A stretch of 64,000 nt of DNA from Dipteris shenzhenensis (GCA_047967505.1 CM106538.1), one strand, 5' to 3'. Shown: positions 46,263 through 57,690, numbered from the stretch's first letter. The notes: generated from the sequence alone by a model not told the origin. Numbers and translations: made by a program.

Positions 46263-47390
46263 CTTGATGGGTTGTGAGTTCAGCATCAATTCTCAATGGG
46301 CCTTTCGTGCAGCAAGACACATCTACACAGTAGCACATCGGCTCTTTCTTGGCAAAGCTGTCTTTTTGGCATTGTTGTGAAGAATTCGTTGCGAGAGGTT
46401 TCTTGTTAGAATGGAGAGCAGTGAGAGCGAGGAAGAGGATAAAGATGAAGATGAACTTGGACTACTAGTATTTGAGCTCTGACAAGCTATGAGAGAAGAA
46501 ATGGAAGAATGAAGGTAGGACTTCATAAAAAGGAGAGATGAATGATTGAAGGCGCATAAGCTGCAGCAAGGAAGTATTGATGATGAGACATGCATTTTGT
46601 TTACATCAGGTTCAGGCCCTTGCCACAATGTCGGGATAAAAGAGTTCTGCTAACTTCCACAACATCTTTAGTAACTACATTTTGTCTTGTTGTTGTAAGT
46701 CATGCAAGAAAAAACTCGAGCCTTTGATTGCCTTTCTACGAATTTGCTCGAAATGCATCTGTGCCATCAATCCCCTTACAATTCACCTCTGGAGAAATTG
46801 GAGGCTGTTGAGTTTGCAGGATCACAAGCAGGGCAGCTTTTGCTATTCTCAGGAGAGCTTTGATGTTAAATTTGGTATTCTTCAACGTTGAGTAATATTC
46901 CACTCCATAGCTACGCTTTAATAATTGGCAGTGTGTTTTAATTTATGATGTACAAACCAGCAAGTTAGAGCAGAGGCTTTTCGATATCGCCCTGTCGAAA
47001 GGTGTATTGCAAGTTTCCACCCAGACAGGAATGAGATCTGTCTACTAAACTGAGCGATTCTTTGATATCAGTAGTGCATTAGATGTGCATGATGAAAGGA
47101 CTCTGTTGCAAGGCTTGTTACGTAATGAAAGTGTCAGTTAAAAAAGGTGTTAAACGTCAAATTAAAGTAGAAATCAAGCATTTCAATATAGATATAGAAC
47201 ATATTTACTGTGGGGATTAAAAAGTACTTTAAAATAGTAGACATGATGTCAACTAGTGTCATATCCACTCATATCCACACAAGAAATACACAGATAATGA
47301 TACCATCAATGTAAGAGCAAAGTGCTAGAGAGCTGGAAAGCATAAGCCCACTGATGATGACTCTGATCCAGATGATGGTGTTGAACTGAG
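46263..47390. other. unassigned, possibly 3' part of the same relic
   Basis: Short coding-like bits near 46560-46860, without a motif. AT-rich, no repeat seen. Confidence 0.35.
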
Positions 47391-47733
47391 CTTGACAATC
47401 TAAGCAATGCCTTAGAGGTTGAAGCAGCTCCTGTACATTATTGTTGACACATCCAAAGTTTCAGCCAAGACTGCCAGTGAGGAACAGTGTTTTCGTGGGA
47501 GAGACTTTCGCTGCTAACCAAAGATGAAAGGGTGAACTTGGAGCTTCCCAAGATCAATATATTGAGAACATCAGTCATGGAGATGGAAGCTTTGGTAAAA
47601 AATCTAAAGACAGATTATATAGATCACTGAGAAGATTATAGACTAGTGATGGACATTGGGTGAAGTTAAAGATGCAGCGTACTCTCAACATGGTGATTAT
47701 ATGTCATTCTGCCTCTTTGATGTGCTAAACAAG
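47391..47733 (+). pseudogene. unidentified coding-like segment next to the LINE
   Basis: One frame reads SWERLSLLTKDERVNLELPKI and MEMEALVKNLKTDY with interspersed stops. No family recognised. The LINE inserted directly to its right. Confidence 0.25.
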
Positions 47734-47748
47734 GTGATCTTGATTCAT
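47734..47748. repeat. LINE target-site duplication, left copy
   Basis: GTGATCTTGATTCAT, identical to 54976-54990. Confidence 0.9.
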
Positions 47749-48059
47749 TTTTTTTTGCCGAAAAAACAGTGCTAATTATATTACTTCGAGAACAAGATAC
47801 AAAAGGTCAGCTTGTAGCTGACGGGCTGCGTTCACAAATCGGACACAGCCCTAAAAGGTAACACAATAAATCACTCTCTCACGTCGGGATAAGGCGAGTG
47901 TGAATCAACAGCCATGGGGTGGTGAGTAGCGCCACCGAAGGCCCTGCGAAGTCTGCTCGAAGAAGAGGCCCTGAGTGTTCCAAGCCCGGAGGAAGCGTCT
48001 CCGCTTCTCTTGACCGGACCGGGAATCTCCCTGAATCTGGAATAATCTCGCACCAAATA

Positions 48060-51000
48060 TCAGTCATGATCTGGGCAGTCGATAAGGAGGTGCCACCGAG
48101 GATTTGCGCAACGCGAGGTCCAAATGTGCGACCCTGCTATGCTGCTAATAATCTCCCAGACTGGCTGCCTCTCCTGAAATCCTGTATCCGCCTCTGCTAG
48201 GTGCTGCGGGATACCCTCGAGCGGCCCCCATGTACCCTGCATGATAAGGAAAGTGGGGTCCTGCTGGCATACCTCGAATAAGTGATGTAGACCAGGTGCG
48301 GTGCTGCACCAACAGAACGCGCCCCACGTGATCAAGCCTAGCTCTGGTGCTGCGCGAGTGAGAATCCCGAAAGTCCACCTCCACACTTCCTGGGCGCGAG
48401 TGCAGCTCCACAGGTAGTGTTTTGGTGACTCCTCAACCTCATGGCAGATCTGACAGCGTCCGTCCTGGCCTATCTGTCTCAACCAGCTCCCCACCGGAAG
48501 ACCTTTGTGGGCGAGAAGCCACAGGAAGTAGGAGATCTTCCGCGGCCGCCAGCTCTCCCACAAGGCCTTCCAGAAGGCCTTTAAAAAGAATCTGGAAATA
48601 CCCTGTGCATACCAACTGGGCCGCTGGGTGGGGGGGCGGCTCTGCATCCTCCCAAGAACTCGCATGCCCAAAGTCGTGCTGTAGGCAAAGGAGGTCGGCC
48701 CCTGTCCTGTCACAACCTCTGGCCAGCTCCACTCTCCTGGGTCCCAATCAAGCTCTGACAAGGCCCGCCCCTTCCAGAGCCAGAGTCGCCAAAGCTGCAG
48801 CTGATCCTGCTCAATGCTAGGATCGGTACGCCAGACCTTCCCCAAAAGGCCTACGATCCGAACCCTCTGCCATGGGAGTAGGGGGTCGATGAGTGCATCC
48901 TCTCTCCTGAGTCGTCCATCCCCCATAACCGCGAAGATAGAAATAGAGGAGTCGTCCATACGTCCTGCGACCACCAGTGGGATGCCACGGGGGGTGAACT
49001 GTCCCAGCCAACGGTCGTCACCAGGCAAGAGGATCTGAGGCTCAGGTGGAACCAACCAATCAGCTGGAATCGCACCGTCGATCTCCGTGCGTCTCGCCTG
49101 GGCTCCACGTGCACCTCCAGCTGCATCTGCGAGATCAGCCGTCTCCAAATGTCTGTACGTGTCCCTCCAAACTCGAAGGGACCGGGCTGGCTCCCTCATC
49201 CAACCATCCCACTTGATATGTGATCTCTCCCCCAACTGAAGGCCCTCGGCATCTCTGACCTGATCATTCCAGATAAGCGGCTGGCGATCGATCTCCTCCT
49301 GACAGCGGGGAGGGGACTGAATGAGACTGAGGCGGAGCCGCCTCAGCGGGGAGGGGACTGAATGAGACTGAGGCGGAGCCGCCTCCAAACCATGAGGAGG
49401 CTACGAACGAGTGGGGAACGGGGCTGAGTAAGCGGGGCGGAAGTGAAGATCCACCTGAGGGACAGGAGCCACTCTCCACCTCGGCGCGGGACACAAGAAC
49501 CGACCCCCTGCTGAAGTAGCATCTTCCACGTCTGCCCCCCCGGGGTCAAACCGCGGATGACTAACTTGCCTAACAAGGCCTGACTCTGCAGCTCTGGATC
49601 GATGACTCCCAGGCCTCCCTCAGCCTGCGGAAGAATAACTATCTGCCAAGCAACCCTGGCTCTGGTATCTCTGAGGCCATCCTCCCCAGACCAGAGGAAG
49701 TTCCGAACCAGCCTCCTAAGCTGTGCCACACTGGATCTCGAGAAACACCAACAGGAAGCCACATACCAAGCCGTGGCGAGGACTTGGTTGACTACCAAGG
49801 CACGACCTGCAAGGGAAAGCTTAGCAGTGCTCCAGAAAGCCAGCTTCCGTCGGGTGGAATCTAGCACCGGGAGAAACTGCTGAGCTGGCGTGATGTCTAG
49901 GCCGACCTGTGAGGAAACCAACTGATTTGTTCCAATTGATTTTCGCACCAGCAGCCGAGCAGAAGACCTCCAGGGCCATCCTCACCCTCTCCAGCATCAA
50001 CTCATCGTCCTGGACATACAGGGCTGTGTCATCCGCGTACTCCGAGTCCAAGAGCTCCGTGTCCTCCCGGAGGGGAAGGCGAACACCCCTGATCCCTGTA
50101 GACCTCGCCCGGAGGTAGTAAGTCATAACCTCGGCGAAGAAGAGAAACAGGTAAGGAGCAAGGGGGCAGCCCTGACGCACTGATCTCTCCAAGCTAAAAC
50201 GCTCACCCATCCTGCCTCCAATGATGACTCTGCTAGAAGCTGTCCTGTACAAAGCTGAAATACCCTGAATCCAACCTGCTGAGAAACCTAGCCGCTCCAG
50301 AGTCCCCTCCAGAAAGGACCAGTCCACCCGATCGTAGGCCTTCTCAAAGTCGAGAAGTAGGATGGCAAGGTGTGATCCGCTGTGCTGAGCCCACTCCGCC
50401 GCCTCTGAAAAGGTGAAGACATTATCCAGGATACTGCGATCCTGGACAAAGCCTGTCTGAGTGTCATGAATGAGGTCTGGAAGTAGAGGCCGAACTCTGG
50501 CGCTGATCATCTTGGCTAGGATTTTGTAGGCAATGGTAAGGAGAGTGATCGGGCGCCACTGACGGATCTCCTGTCTATCTCTTCCCTTCGGGATGAGGCA
50601 AATCAGTCCCGAGGAGAGGCTCTCTGGCATATAACCGCTGCTGAAAATCCTCTGAAGAGCTGCTAGGAGGGGCTGATGGATCTAGTCCCAAAAGGAGGTG
50701 AAGAATGCCCGGGATAGCCCATCCTCACCTTGGCACTTCTGTCCATCGATGGCCATCAAGGCCTCCAGCATCTCATCCATGGTAAACGGTGCCAACAGCG
50801 TCGCCTGCATGCTAGGCTGGACCAAGGAAGGAGTGTGTCTCCACACCTCCTCACGGGCACGACGAGTACGAGGAGCAAGCGGCTCCTGCTGGAAGAGGGT
50901 CCTGTAGAAGTCGATGGCCAATCCCAAGACCTCTCCCGGATCCGTAACGATGTGTCCCTCCGCTGTCCTGAGACTCCGAAGCTGATCACCTGCAGCTCTC

Positions 51001-52193
51001 TGGCCATGTGTCCTAAAGAACTCCCTGCACATCCGGTCACCCTTCCGAGCCCAGAAGGAGAGAGAGGCGTGATAGGAAAACTCTGAGCGACGCTGGAGTG
51101 TCTCCTCAAGAAGGGCTCTGGCTCGAAGGGCCTGGATCCGAAGCTCCTTCGAGCCCGGGGATGCCTGCTGGAGCCGCTGAATGGAGGCGAGGTCCCTCTG
51201 AAGAGCTCTCTCTCTACCCCACCACTCCTGTCGAACCTGTAGGGCTGCGAGCTGGCAGATCTGGCTGGACTCCTGCAAAGCCTGCGCCACCGAATCAACC
51301 AAATCTGCGCACTTGCCCCAGTCTCTATCCCAAAGACTGCAAATACTACTGCGCATGTCCTCCCTCGAGAAAATGGAGTCGGGAATCCGGCATGAGCGGG
51401 GGGGAAGGGCCTGAGCTGCCGAATCTAATGATAAGAGCACAGGCGCATGGTCGGAGAGTGTCGTCCCTAGAACTATACCGGCCTGACCGCCTCTGCTGAT
51501 GGCCCAATCACTAACATAAAATCTATCTAGCCTCTCCAGGAGTCTGCCTCCTTCCCTGCGGAAACCCCACGAGAAGTCCAAGCTCCCATGCCAACGCCGG
51601 AAGGACGGGTCTCGCCAACAGTCCCTTCCTCCTGTCGCAAAGATAAAAGAGTCCCAAGCGGACTGCTCTGCCTGAGACATACCTGTAAACTCCGGTCCTC
51701 TGCCCTGCTGGTCCTCCAAGGTCTCCAAATTGTTGAAGTCACCTCCAACAATCCAAGAATCCATGTCTGGGAGAATCCCTGTAAGTGTCCTCCAGAAGGT
51801 GGCTCTACAACGGAGATCTGTGGGAGCATAAATGTTGAGAATTCCAACTCTGGAGCCCTCCAATTCCAGGCCTACCCAAAGGGCACGACCTGGAATCAAC
51901 GTGCCATGACCGAAAACTCCCTGGGCTAGCTGCTCTCCCACGGAAGTACAGACACCACCACTCCTCCCCAGTGCGTCGATCGAGGGTTCCCAATAAGTGT
52001 GAGAGCGACCAGGGAGGATCTTCCCGCATCTACGGGAGTGAGCCGCCGAAAGCTTGTGTTCCTGGAGCAGAAGTACATCCAAACGTCCAATCACTGCTGG
52101 CTGAAGTTCCTGTCTCAAAATGAGCTTCCTAGGACCACGGGTGCCAGAAGAGTGAAACCCGTTCACATTCCAGGATACGAGGTGTAGGGTCAT
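48060..52193 (-). pseudogene. LINE ORF2: endonuclease, reverse transcriptase, zinc-binding C-terminus
   Basis: ATG at 52193. Apurinic-type endonuclease at the N-terminus: SWNVNG, LLQEHKL, NIYAPTD, GGDFN and SDHAPV in order (about 52180-51440). RT follows with DFEKAYDRVDW, GCPLAPYLF and the catalytic YADD at 50028-50039. The C-terminus has a zf-RVT motif CQICHEVEESPKHYLWSC near 48450. The product would nick the target and copy the RNA onto it. Breaks: TAG at about 50680; a deletion with frameshift near 49915, just after NWNKSVGF; and a 41-bp tandem duplication at 49304-49385 that shifts the frame again. The endonuclease looks intact. Confidence 0.9.
49304..49385 (-). repeat. perfect 41-bp tandem duplication in LINE ORF2
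   Basis: The unit beginning AGCGGGGAGGGGACTGAATG occurs at 49304-49344 and 49345-49385. Confidence 0.95.
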
Positions 52194-54235
52194 GGTGAGG
52201 ACTGGGAGGCAGCGAACAACTGTCTGCTCGCGGTCGAGGTCGAAGAAGAAGCTGACATTTCGGAGTGGAGGCGCTGGCGCTTATGGGAAGGTTTGGAGGG
52301 GGAGGCAGGGTCGTCCTGCCCGTCCTTCAACACCTTCAGCAAAGGCGAGAGGCCTTTGGTACCATGAATGAAGGCTTTCTCGAGCCAGCTCGAGATCTCT
52401 GAGGTGGACATCCCGTAGAAGGCACGGAGTTTCTGAGGCGTCCAGGCTCTGACATCTTGGGGGAGGGGCCAAGACAGGGGGGGCCTGAGGATCACAATCA
52501 GTCTGAATCGTTTGGCGGCGCAGCGCCACCGCAGGCGCACGTCACCCTCGGACCACTGAGTCTCGAGAAGCTGCCCACCGGACGGGCCTATCCAGGAGCA
52601 AATCTGAGCATGCGTCTGCTCCCTGAGAGCCTCCCAGACCGAGTCGTCTGTCCAGGTCTCGGTGCCGTCGCTGAGGAACGTGAAAGCAAAGCTAGGGCCA
52701 TCCCTAGGGGCCAAGGCGGCTATCTTCCCATCCGCCCCTTTGCGGAGCAGGAAGATACTGATGTCGAGGCAAGCAGGGAAGGTCCCGAGGTCGGCCACAT
52801 CCAAGTAGTCCCAGGGGCCAGATCTGTAAAAGTCGCGGGGGAGCTCTCTCTCCTGAAGCTGAGGCCCGTCAGAGTCTGCCACTGAGGGGCTAGCGGACGG
52901 AGAAGCCTGCTCCGGTGGTGGTGTAGACTCAGGGTGTCCTGCCAGCGGAGGGGGAGGGGGAGGAGGCTGGGGAATAGGTAGCTCAGACTCCTCAGGGGCG
53001 GCTAGCGGAGGAGAAGAAGGAGGGGGAGCGGGGGCTGCCCTCGGTTGAGGAACCGTCGAAGCAGCTAGCTCTGCGGGAGAGCTAAAAGAGGCGGGGGGGG
53101 GGGGGGAGGGATGGGGTTGCATCTGGAACTGGGGCTGAGAAGGAGGGGGAGAAGACTGAGGAGGACGAGGGGGCTGAAGCTGCGGGTCGGGAGACAAGGG
53201 GTGCAGTTGGGGGATGGGCTGGGGCTGGATGGGAAGAGGCTGGGGAGAGGAAGAGAGGGGGACCTGAGGCTGTGGAGGGCGGGCTACCGTCGAAGAAGAT
53301 GCTCCCCCATGTCCCTGGGGCGGCTGCCTGTCGGGTCTCTGAGGTGCAGCTACAGGCGGGGTAACCTCTGCCTCCTTGCCTTTATCAGAAATCTTCTTGT
53401 TCTTTCCTCTTTTCCTTCTAACCTCAGTCCAGCCGCCAGCTATCTCTGGTCCGGGCTCCGGCTGCCTCTGCTCCTCCTGGCGTGGCTGCCCGGAGGGGGG
53501 GGGAGGGGGCGGAGAGGGGGGAGGCGGGGGAGGCCGAGAAGAGCTGGCGAAACGTGGGCAAACAGCTGCCAGGTGCCCAAAGCCGTGACACCTCAGACAC
53601 TGTCCTGGCTGTTCGGTGACTACCATGCTCTGGGTGATGCTGCCGGCACCTGTCACGATCTCGATCACTGCCGGGAGAGTCGCAGGATCCGCCACAGCCA
53701 CACGGACTCGGGGGGCTCCTGCCGTAGTCACCGCATCGGCGAAAGTATCGTGCATAACCCAGCCAAAGTGGGAGCCCAGGTCCCTAACAATCGGCCGCAG
53801 CTCAGCAGCAAGACCAGGAAAAACTAGCGTCACTGGATGGCGAGGTATACGGAACCGGGCATCAAAATCTGCTGCGTTGAATCCACGGTACCACGGGACT
53901 ATCATGATAATCTTTCCATCCACTGAAGTGGGGGAGCTAGCAATCAGGTTGCTCGCAGCTTTCGCACCGGAGAGTTTAAGCCAGAAGATGCCCCTTCCCA
54001 TAAGGGCCACCTCCTCAATATGGCCGTCCTCTAGCATGAGAGTGGACTGGAGCCAGTCCCTGATGGCTGATCTGGAGGGGGAATGTCCAACGACTCTGCC
54101 ATAGACAGAGGTAAGAGCAAAGTCATTGGCAACCTCCTGAACTCGAGATGATTGCTGCTCTGTCAGGATGACGCGGTAGGCATCTGGAGAGGGAGGGACC
54201 GTCTGGGCCTCCGGTTCCGGGCAGGGAGCCGCCAT
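52190..54235 (-). CDS. LINE ORF1, nucleic-acid-binding protein
   Basis: Chosen start ATG 54235 (MAAPCPEPEAQ); the frame extends 17 codons upstream without ATG. About 680 codons, intact. Residues about 30-190 resemble the DUF4283 domain of plant LINE ORF1 proteins (GRGIFWLKL, VPWYRGFN). A CCHC knuckle CLRCHGFGHLAAVC follows near residue 215, then a long Pro/Ser/Gln-rich region to about residue 450, a folded-looking C-terminal part (WDYLDVADLGTFPACLDI), and a basic tail (KPSHKRQRL). It would coat the LINE RNA. Its stop overlaps the ORF2 start as ATGA, suggesting coupled translation. Confidence 0.85.
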   Translation of the reverse strand: MAAPCPEPEAQTVPPSPDAYRVILTEQQSSRVQEVANDFALTSVYGRVVGHSPSRSAIRDWLQSTLMLEDGHIEEVALMGRGIFWLKLSGAKAASNLIASSPTSVDGKIIMIVPWYRGFNAADFDARFRIPRHPVTLVFPGLAAELRPIVRDLGSHFGWVMHDTFADAVTTAGAPRVRVAVADPATLPAVIEIVTGAGSITQSMVVTEQPGQCLRCHGFGHLAAVCPRFASSSRPPPPPPSPPPPPPSGQPRQEEQRQPEPGPEIAGGWTEVRRKRGKNKKISDKGKEAEVTPPVAAPQRPDRQPPQGHGGASSSTVARPPQPQVPLSSSPQPLPIQPQPIPQLHPLSPDPQLQPPRPPQSSPPPSQPQFQMQPHPSPPPPASFSSPAELAASTVPQPRAAPAPPPSSPPLAAPEESELPIPQPPPPPPPLAGHPESTPPPEQASPSASPSVADSDGPQLQERELPRDFYRSGPWDYLDVADLGTFPACLDISIFLLRKGADGKIAALAPRDGPSFAFTFLSDGTETWTDDSVWEALREQTHAQICSWIGPSGGQLLETQWSEGDVRLRWRCAAKRFRLIVILRPPLSWPLPQDVRAWTPQKLRAFYGMSTSEISSWLEKAFIHGTKGLSPLLKVLKDGQDDPASPSKPSHKRQRLHSEMSASSSTSTASRQLFAASQSSP

Positions 54236-54286
54236 ACCGCCAAGACAAACTGCGCGGCTTCCGATGAGGAAGAGGCTGCCACCCAA

Positions 54287-54975
54287 AAAAGGGGGGGGGT
54301 TAGAAGCGGGAGGGTGGAGCCTGGGTGTGGCGGGAACGGAGGTGGCGCGAGGTGGAGGCGTGGAGGCGGGGAACGGGTGAGGTGGGGCGGCGGGAGCGGA
54401 AGCGGGGGCAGGGGAGAGGCGGAGCGGGGACGAGGGGGCGGACGGGGGGCGGGGGGAATGGAGGGACGGAGGGGGCGGGGTGGAGCGAATGGACGGGGGG
54501 GGGCGGGGGTGAAGGCGGGAGGGGAAGGCGGGGGTGGAACGGGAGGGCGGAGAGGCGGGAGGGGGCGGGGCGGGAGGCGAGGGGTGAGGGGGCGGAATGG
54601 GCGGCAGGGGTGAGCGGAACGGAGGAGGGCGGAGGCGTGGAGCGAGGGGGTGAGCGGGGTGGAGCAGAGGGGGGTAGCGGGGCGGGGGTGAGCGGAGGGG
54701 ATAGCGGGGCGGGGGTAGCGGGGCGGGGGTGAGCGGAGGGGGTAGCGGGGCGGGAGGCGTGGAGCGAGGGGATAGCGGGGTGGAGCGGAGGGGGTAGCGG
54801 GGCGGGGGTGAGCGGAGGGGGTAGCGGGCGGGGGTGGAGCGTGGCGAGGGGGGGCGGAGCGAGGCGGGGGTGAGGGGGGAGGTGAGGGCGGAGGGGTAGG
54901 GGCGGGAGAGGGCGAGGCAAGGAGGGGAAGCTCGCAGGAGCAGCCCAAAGGGAACTTTTCTTTCCTGCAGGCTAT
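54287..54975 (-). promoter_or_regulatory. LINE 5' region with GC-rich minisatellite
   Basis: Plus strand is G-rich, built of variants of GGGGGTAGCGGGGCGGGGGTG and GAGCGGAGGGGG, clearest at 54640-54900. Full-length LINEs carry an internal promoter here; the repeat may be a promoter array. The G-runs favour quadruplex formation on the strand complementary to the LINE sense strand. Confidence 0.6.
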
Positions 54976-54990
54976 GTGATCTTGATTCAT
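54976..54990. repeat. LINE target-site duplication, right copy
   Basis: GTGATCTTGATTCAT, identical to 47734-47748. Confidence 0.9.
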
Positions 54991-55374
54991 AAGTTTGATA
55001 AAGGAGTGATGCAGCCTAGCAGCCTACAATAGTGGGATGCATGCACAGACTATGAGTTCACCAGATTTGTTTGAGGTGTATGACCAGCTTGGGCATGGTA
55101 CAAAAGTTCTCAAGTTTTTAGACAAATACGGAAGCTAATCTTAAAATTAAATGTGTACAGTGTCGTTAGTGTCCTCTCTACATATGTCAATGAGAGACCT
55201 TGACACATTATCCATGCCTCTGCATAATTGAGAGTGGATTTGATGTAGACGATGCTAAGGAAAGTGTTCCTATCCATTGAGATGGTTCCAGTGATCATGT
55301 TAGGGCTTGAGCATTTTGGAGGATGTGCTTGTTTTATTGTTTCTTTATTTCCTTGTTTTCTTAATGCTCCGCAG
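54991..55374 (+). other. sequence between LINE and nucleoside-hydrolase exon, likely intron
   Basis: Many stops in all frames. It ends in a pyrimidine-rich tract and CTCCGCAG, a good splice acceptor before the exon. Confidence 0.45.
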
Positions 55375-55449
55375 ATCCTTTTGGACACAGACATCGATGT
55401 GGATGATGTGCTTGCAATCCTCTACCTTCTCAAGCAAGATCCATCCAAG
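55375..55449 (+). CDS. exon of a plant nucleoside hydrolase (NSH3-like)
   Basis: A 75-bp phase-0 exon between an AG acceptor and a GTAAAT donor. It encodes ILLDTDIDVDDVLAILYLL plus six more residues. DTDxDxDD is the calcium- and ribose-binding N-terminal signature of inosine-uridine-preferring nucleoside hydrolases, and the following LxxLLYLLK-like helix matches the plant secreted NSH3 type as I recall it. The enzyme cleaves nucleosides to base and ribose. All Asp residues of the motif are present. Further exons could not be fixed, so whether the gene is whole is unknown. A 7.2-kb LINE lies 384 bp upstream. Confidence 0.75.
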
Positions 55450-56751
55450 GTAAATTGAAGGCTAGATCCTTGTCCCTCTCTGCGATATGAGGAAGTAGTT
55501 ACACATGTTTGTTGATTGCCATTGTGTATTTTGGTTCTCCGTTTCAAATTCGTTCTCCCAATTTGGCAGTGGTGACGCATTCCGTAAATGTATCATGAAA
55601 CATGTTTCTTTTGTTTTAATTTAATGAAGGGATGGATTGCAAAAGGAGGGTCGCATTTGTGCTGGTGTGAATGCATGCTTATTCCATCCAAAAGCTTGCA
55701 TCCTTTGTAGGCTTATGTGACCATCGGCTGCCTCCTCGCTTAATATTTCCCTACAACGGGCTAGAAAAAGCATGTGCCTAACTCCAACTTCCTTCCTTAA
55801 CGTTATTATTCCTAATCACCCTGATATTATGCAGGTTTATAAGTATGGTATCTCTTGATATTACATTCATTTATAATGAAGTCGATTCCATGAGCTACGT
55901 CCTCCTTTAATGTATCCTCCCTTAATGCTATCCTACAGTATGCTCCTGGCTCCCAAAATCATTTGCTAAAGCTCCAAATATTGCCACCATTTATGTAGAA
56001 AGGACACGACCCATCTAAGGCTTTGTTCCCCTTATGTGTATGCTTATAATTTTGAGCTCGAATGCATCTTAGAATCATCATGTCATGATTTTCCTAATGC
56101 ATATACGAGTCCGATTTATTATGAATCGCGTATTCTATAATGCTTCAGAAGCAAAGTTCCCACATTCCGCGAGGGCTAGAGTGATGCCATAATGGCATGT
56201 CCTGTGCTGCATCTTGTACTATTATATCATATATGGTGTGGTAGTTGATTTTAGATGATGACCTGTTCTTTTGCGATAGCTATAAAGTAAAATTCATTTC
56301 CATGTTTTTGTTGCAAGAATCATAGATCCGCATCCCTGCAAAGTATTTATCAACTAACTAGTTCCAGCCTGCTGTGATACCCTTGAGGTTCAAGCGGGAT
56401 CTAGTCAGCATAGGATGTAATATGCTGCCCAGGTCCTACCCTAGGTATTCACATGTATAAAAAAGAATGCAATGGGGCATAAACTAGCTGGATTCATGTG
56501 ATTTTCTATTGGTCTTTGCTATCTCAAAGCTGAGAAATAGGGTGCTTAAGGCATCTATTGGTTGGTCTGTAGAAAAATTATTTTGTATCTACCTCTTGTA
56601 TAAGTACATCCAATATATGGGCTGTTCAAACATATTTTTCTAATCTACCTTTTGTGAATGCGCATGTCAATTATTTCATATGGTATTCCTTACTGCAATA
56701 TTTGAAACTGTTATAATAAATGCTCTCTCTCTCTCTCTCTCTCATTCAGAT
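55450..56751 (+). other. probable intron after the nucleoside-hydrolase exon
   Basis: AT-rich, no coding frame. It ends in a long (CT)n tract and CATTCAG at about 56725-56751, a plausible branch/acceptor region. Confidence 0.4.
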
Positions 56752-57690
56752 TTGCAGACATGCAACATATCCATGATATTACCTGGCAAGGTGGAGCCTC
56801 CAAGAGCCTCCTTGGTGTACACATACTGTACAGAAAGTCTGCATGTCAATCAGCAGCAGTTCATCGCAGTATGGAGTAGATCTGGAGGCCTTGAATATGG
56901 TGTCATCATCCCAAGATCTTGCAGGGAGTATACGGAAGACTGGCAAATGTGTATGGGCAGGTATGGAGATTTGTATTCAGGTTTGAGGAGCAGAAAAAAT
57001 GATTTTCCTTTCTTTGATTTGAAGGTTTAGTGTATGTCGTTAACAAGCTTATTATAAGCAATCTTTTAGCTCTCAAATTACTGATGCAGTAATGTATATC
57101 TATCATCTCAAGCATCAGATGCCTTTCATAATGTTTTATTCAAAATATCGAATCATAAATAGCCTTATGGGCATGAAATTTGATCTTTTAGGCAATATGC
57201 CATGGCTTGCAACAAAAAATAGAACTTACATGGCAGTAGAGGAGTAGCTAAGAATGGCCTAGATTATCAGATAGAGGTTTGCTTTCTCACTAATTGTTAC
57301 TAGACTATTGTTGTAAGCACTCTTTTAGAGACACATTGAATGACTCAGTCTATACACAAACTACTATTTTTGAAGTTGTTTTTGTTCAGGGGAAGCAACA
57401 CTGGCTGAAAGGCTTCAATGACTGCCATTTGTTTGGAGGATTTGCTCTCATCTACAACATTGAAACTGATCATCATTTTATCCATCAAGGAGACCTCCTA
57501 CTGCTACAATCGACATCTTTCCTTGGAGTTTTACAATCTATCAGTTGCTGTCTTCAGGAAAGTAAAGCTACATTTCTATTGTCGTCAAACAAGTATATCT
57601 ACTCAAGCATTCCTGAATTCACTGTGCTGTACTATACCTCTATTTGGATGATTGCTGAATTCTTCCCAAATGCATGATAAAATTCTATTG
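56752..57690 (+). other. possible decayed downstream exons
   Basis: Coding-like runs occur in different frames: FADMQHIHDITWQGGASKS at 56753, a piece near 56870 reading YGVDLEALNMVSSSQDLAG, and a 100-codon open frame at 57390-57677 (HWLKGFNDCHLFGGFAL). None has a motif I can name. They could be exons of the nucleoside-hydrolase gene or unrelated. Confidence 0.25.

Larger units (their letters stand above)
47749..54975 (-). mobile_element. full-length L1-like LINE
   Basis: 7.2 kb between perfect 15-bp target duplications. On the minus strand: GC-rich 5' region with a minisatellite, ORF1, ORF2 with endonuclease and reverse transcriptase, a short 3' UTR and an A-tail (T-run at 47749-47756). No 5' truncation is apparent, which is unusual since most LINE copies are truncated. 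It is strikingly more GC-rich than both flanks. Confidence 0.93.

Noticed and set aside
52457-54104. Plus-strand open frames opposite LINE ORF1 (up to 238 codons)
   Set aside because: Antisense shadows of a GC-rich coding sequence; no motifs.
54152-54986. Plus- and minus-strand Gly/Arg- and Pro-rich frames in the LINE 5' region
   Set aside because: Low-complexity minisatellite translations that vary with frame; they lie upstream of the ORF1 start.
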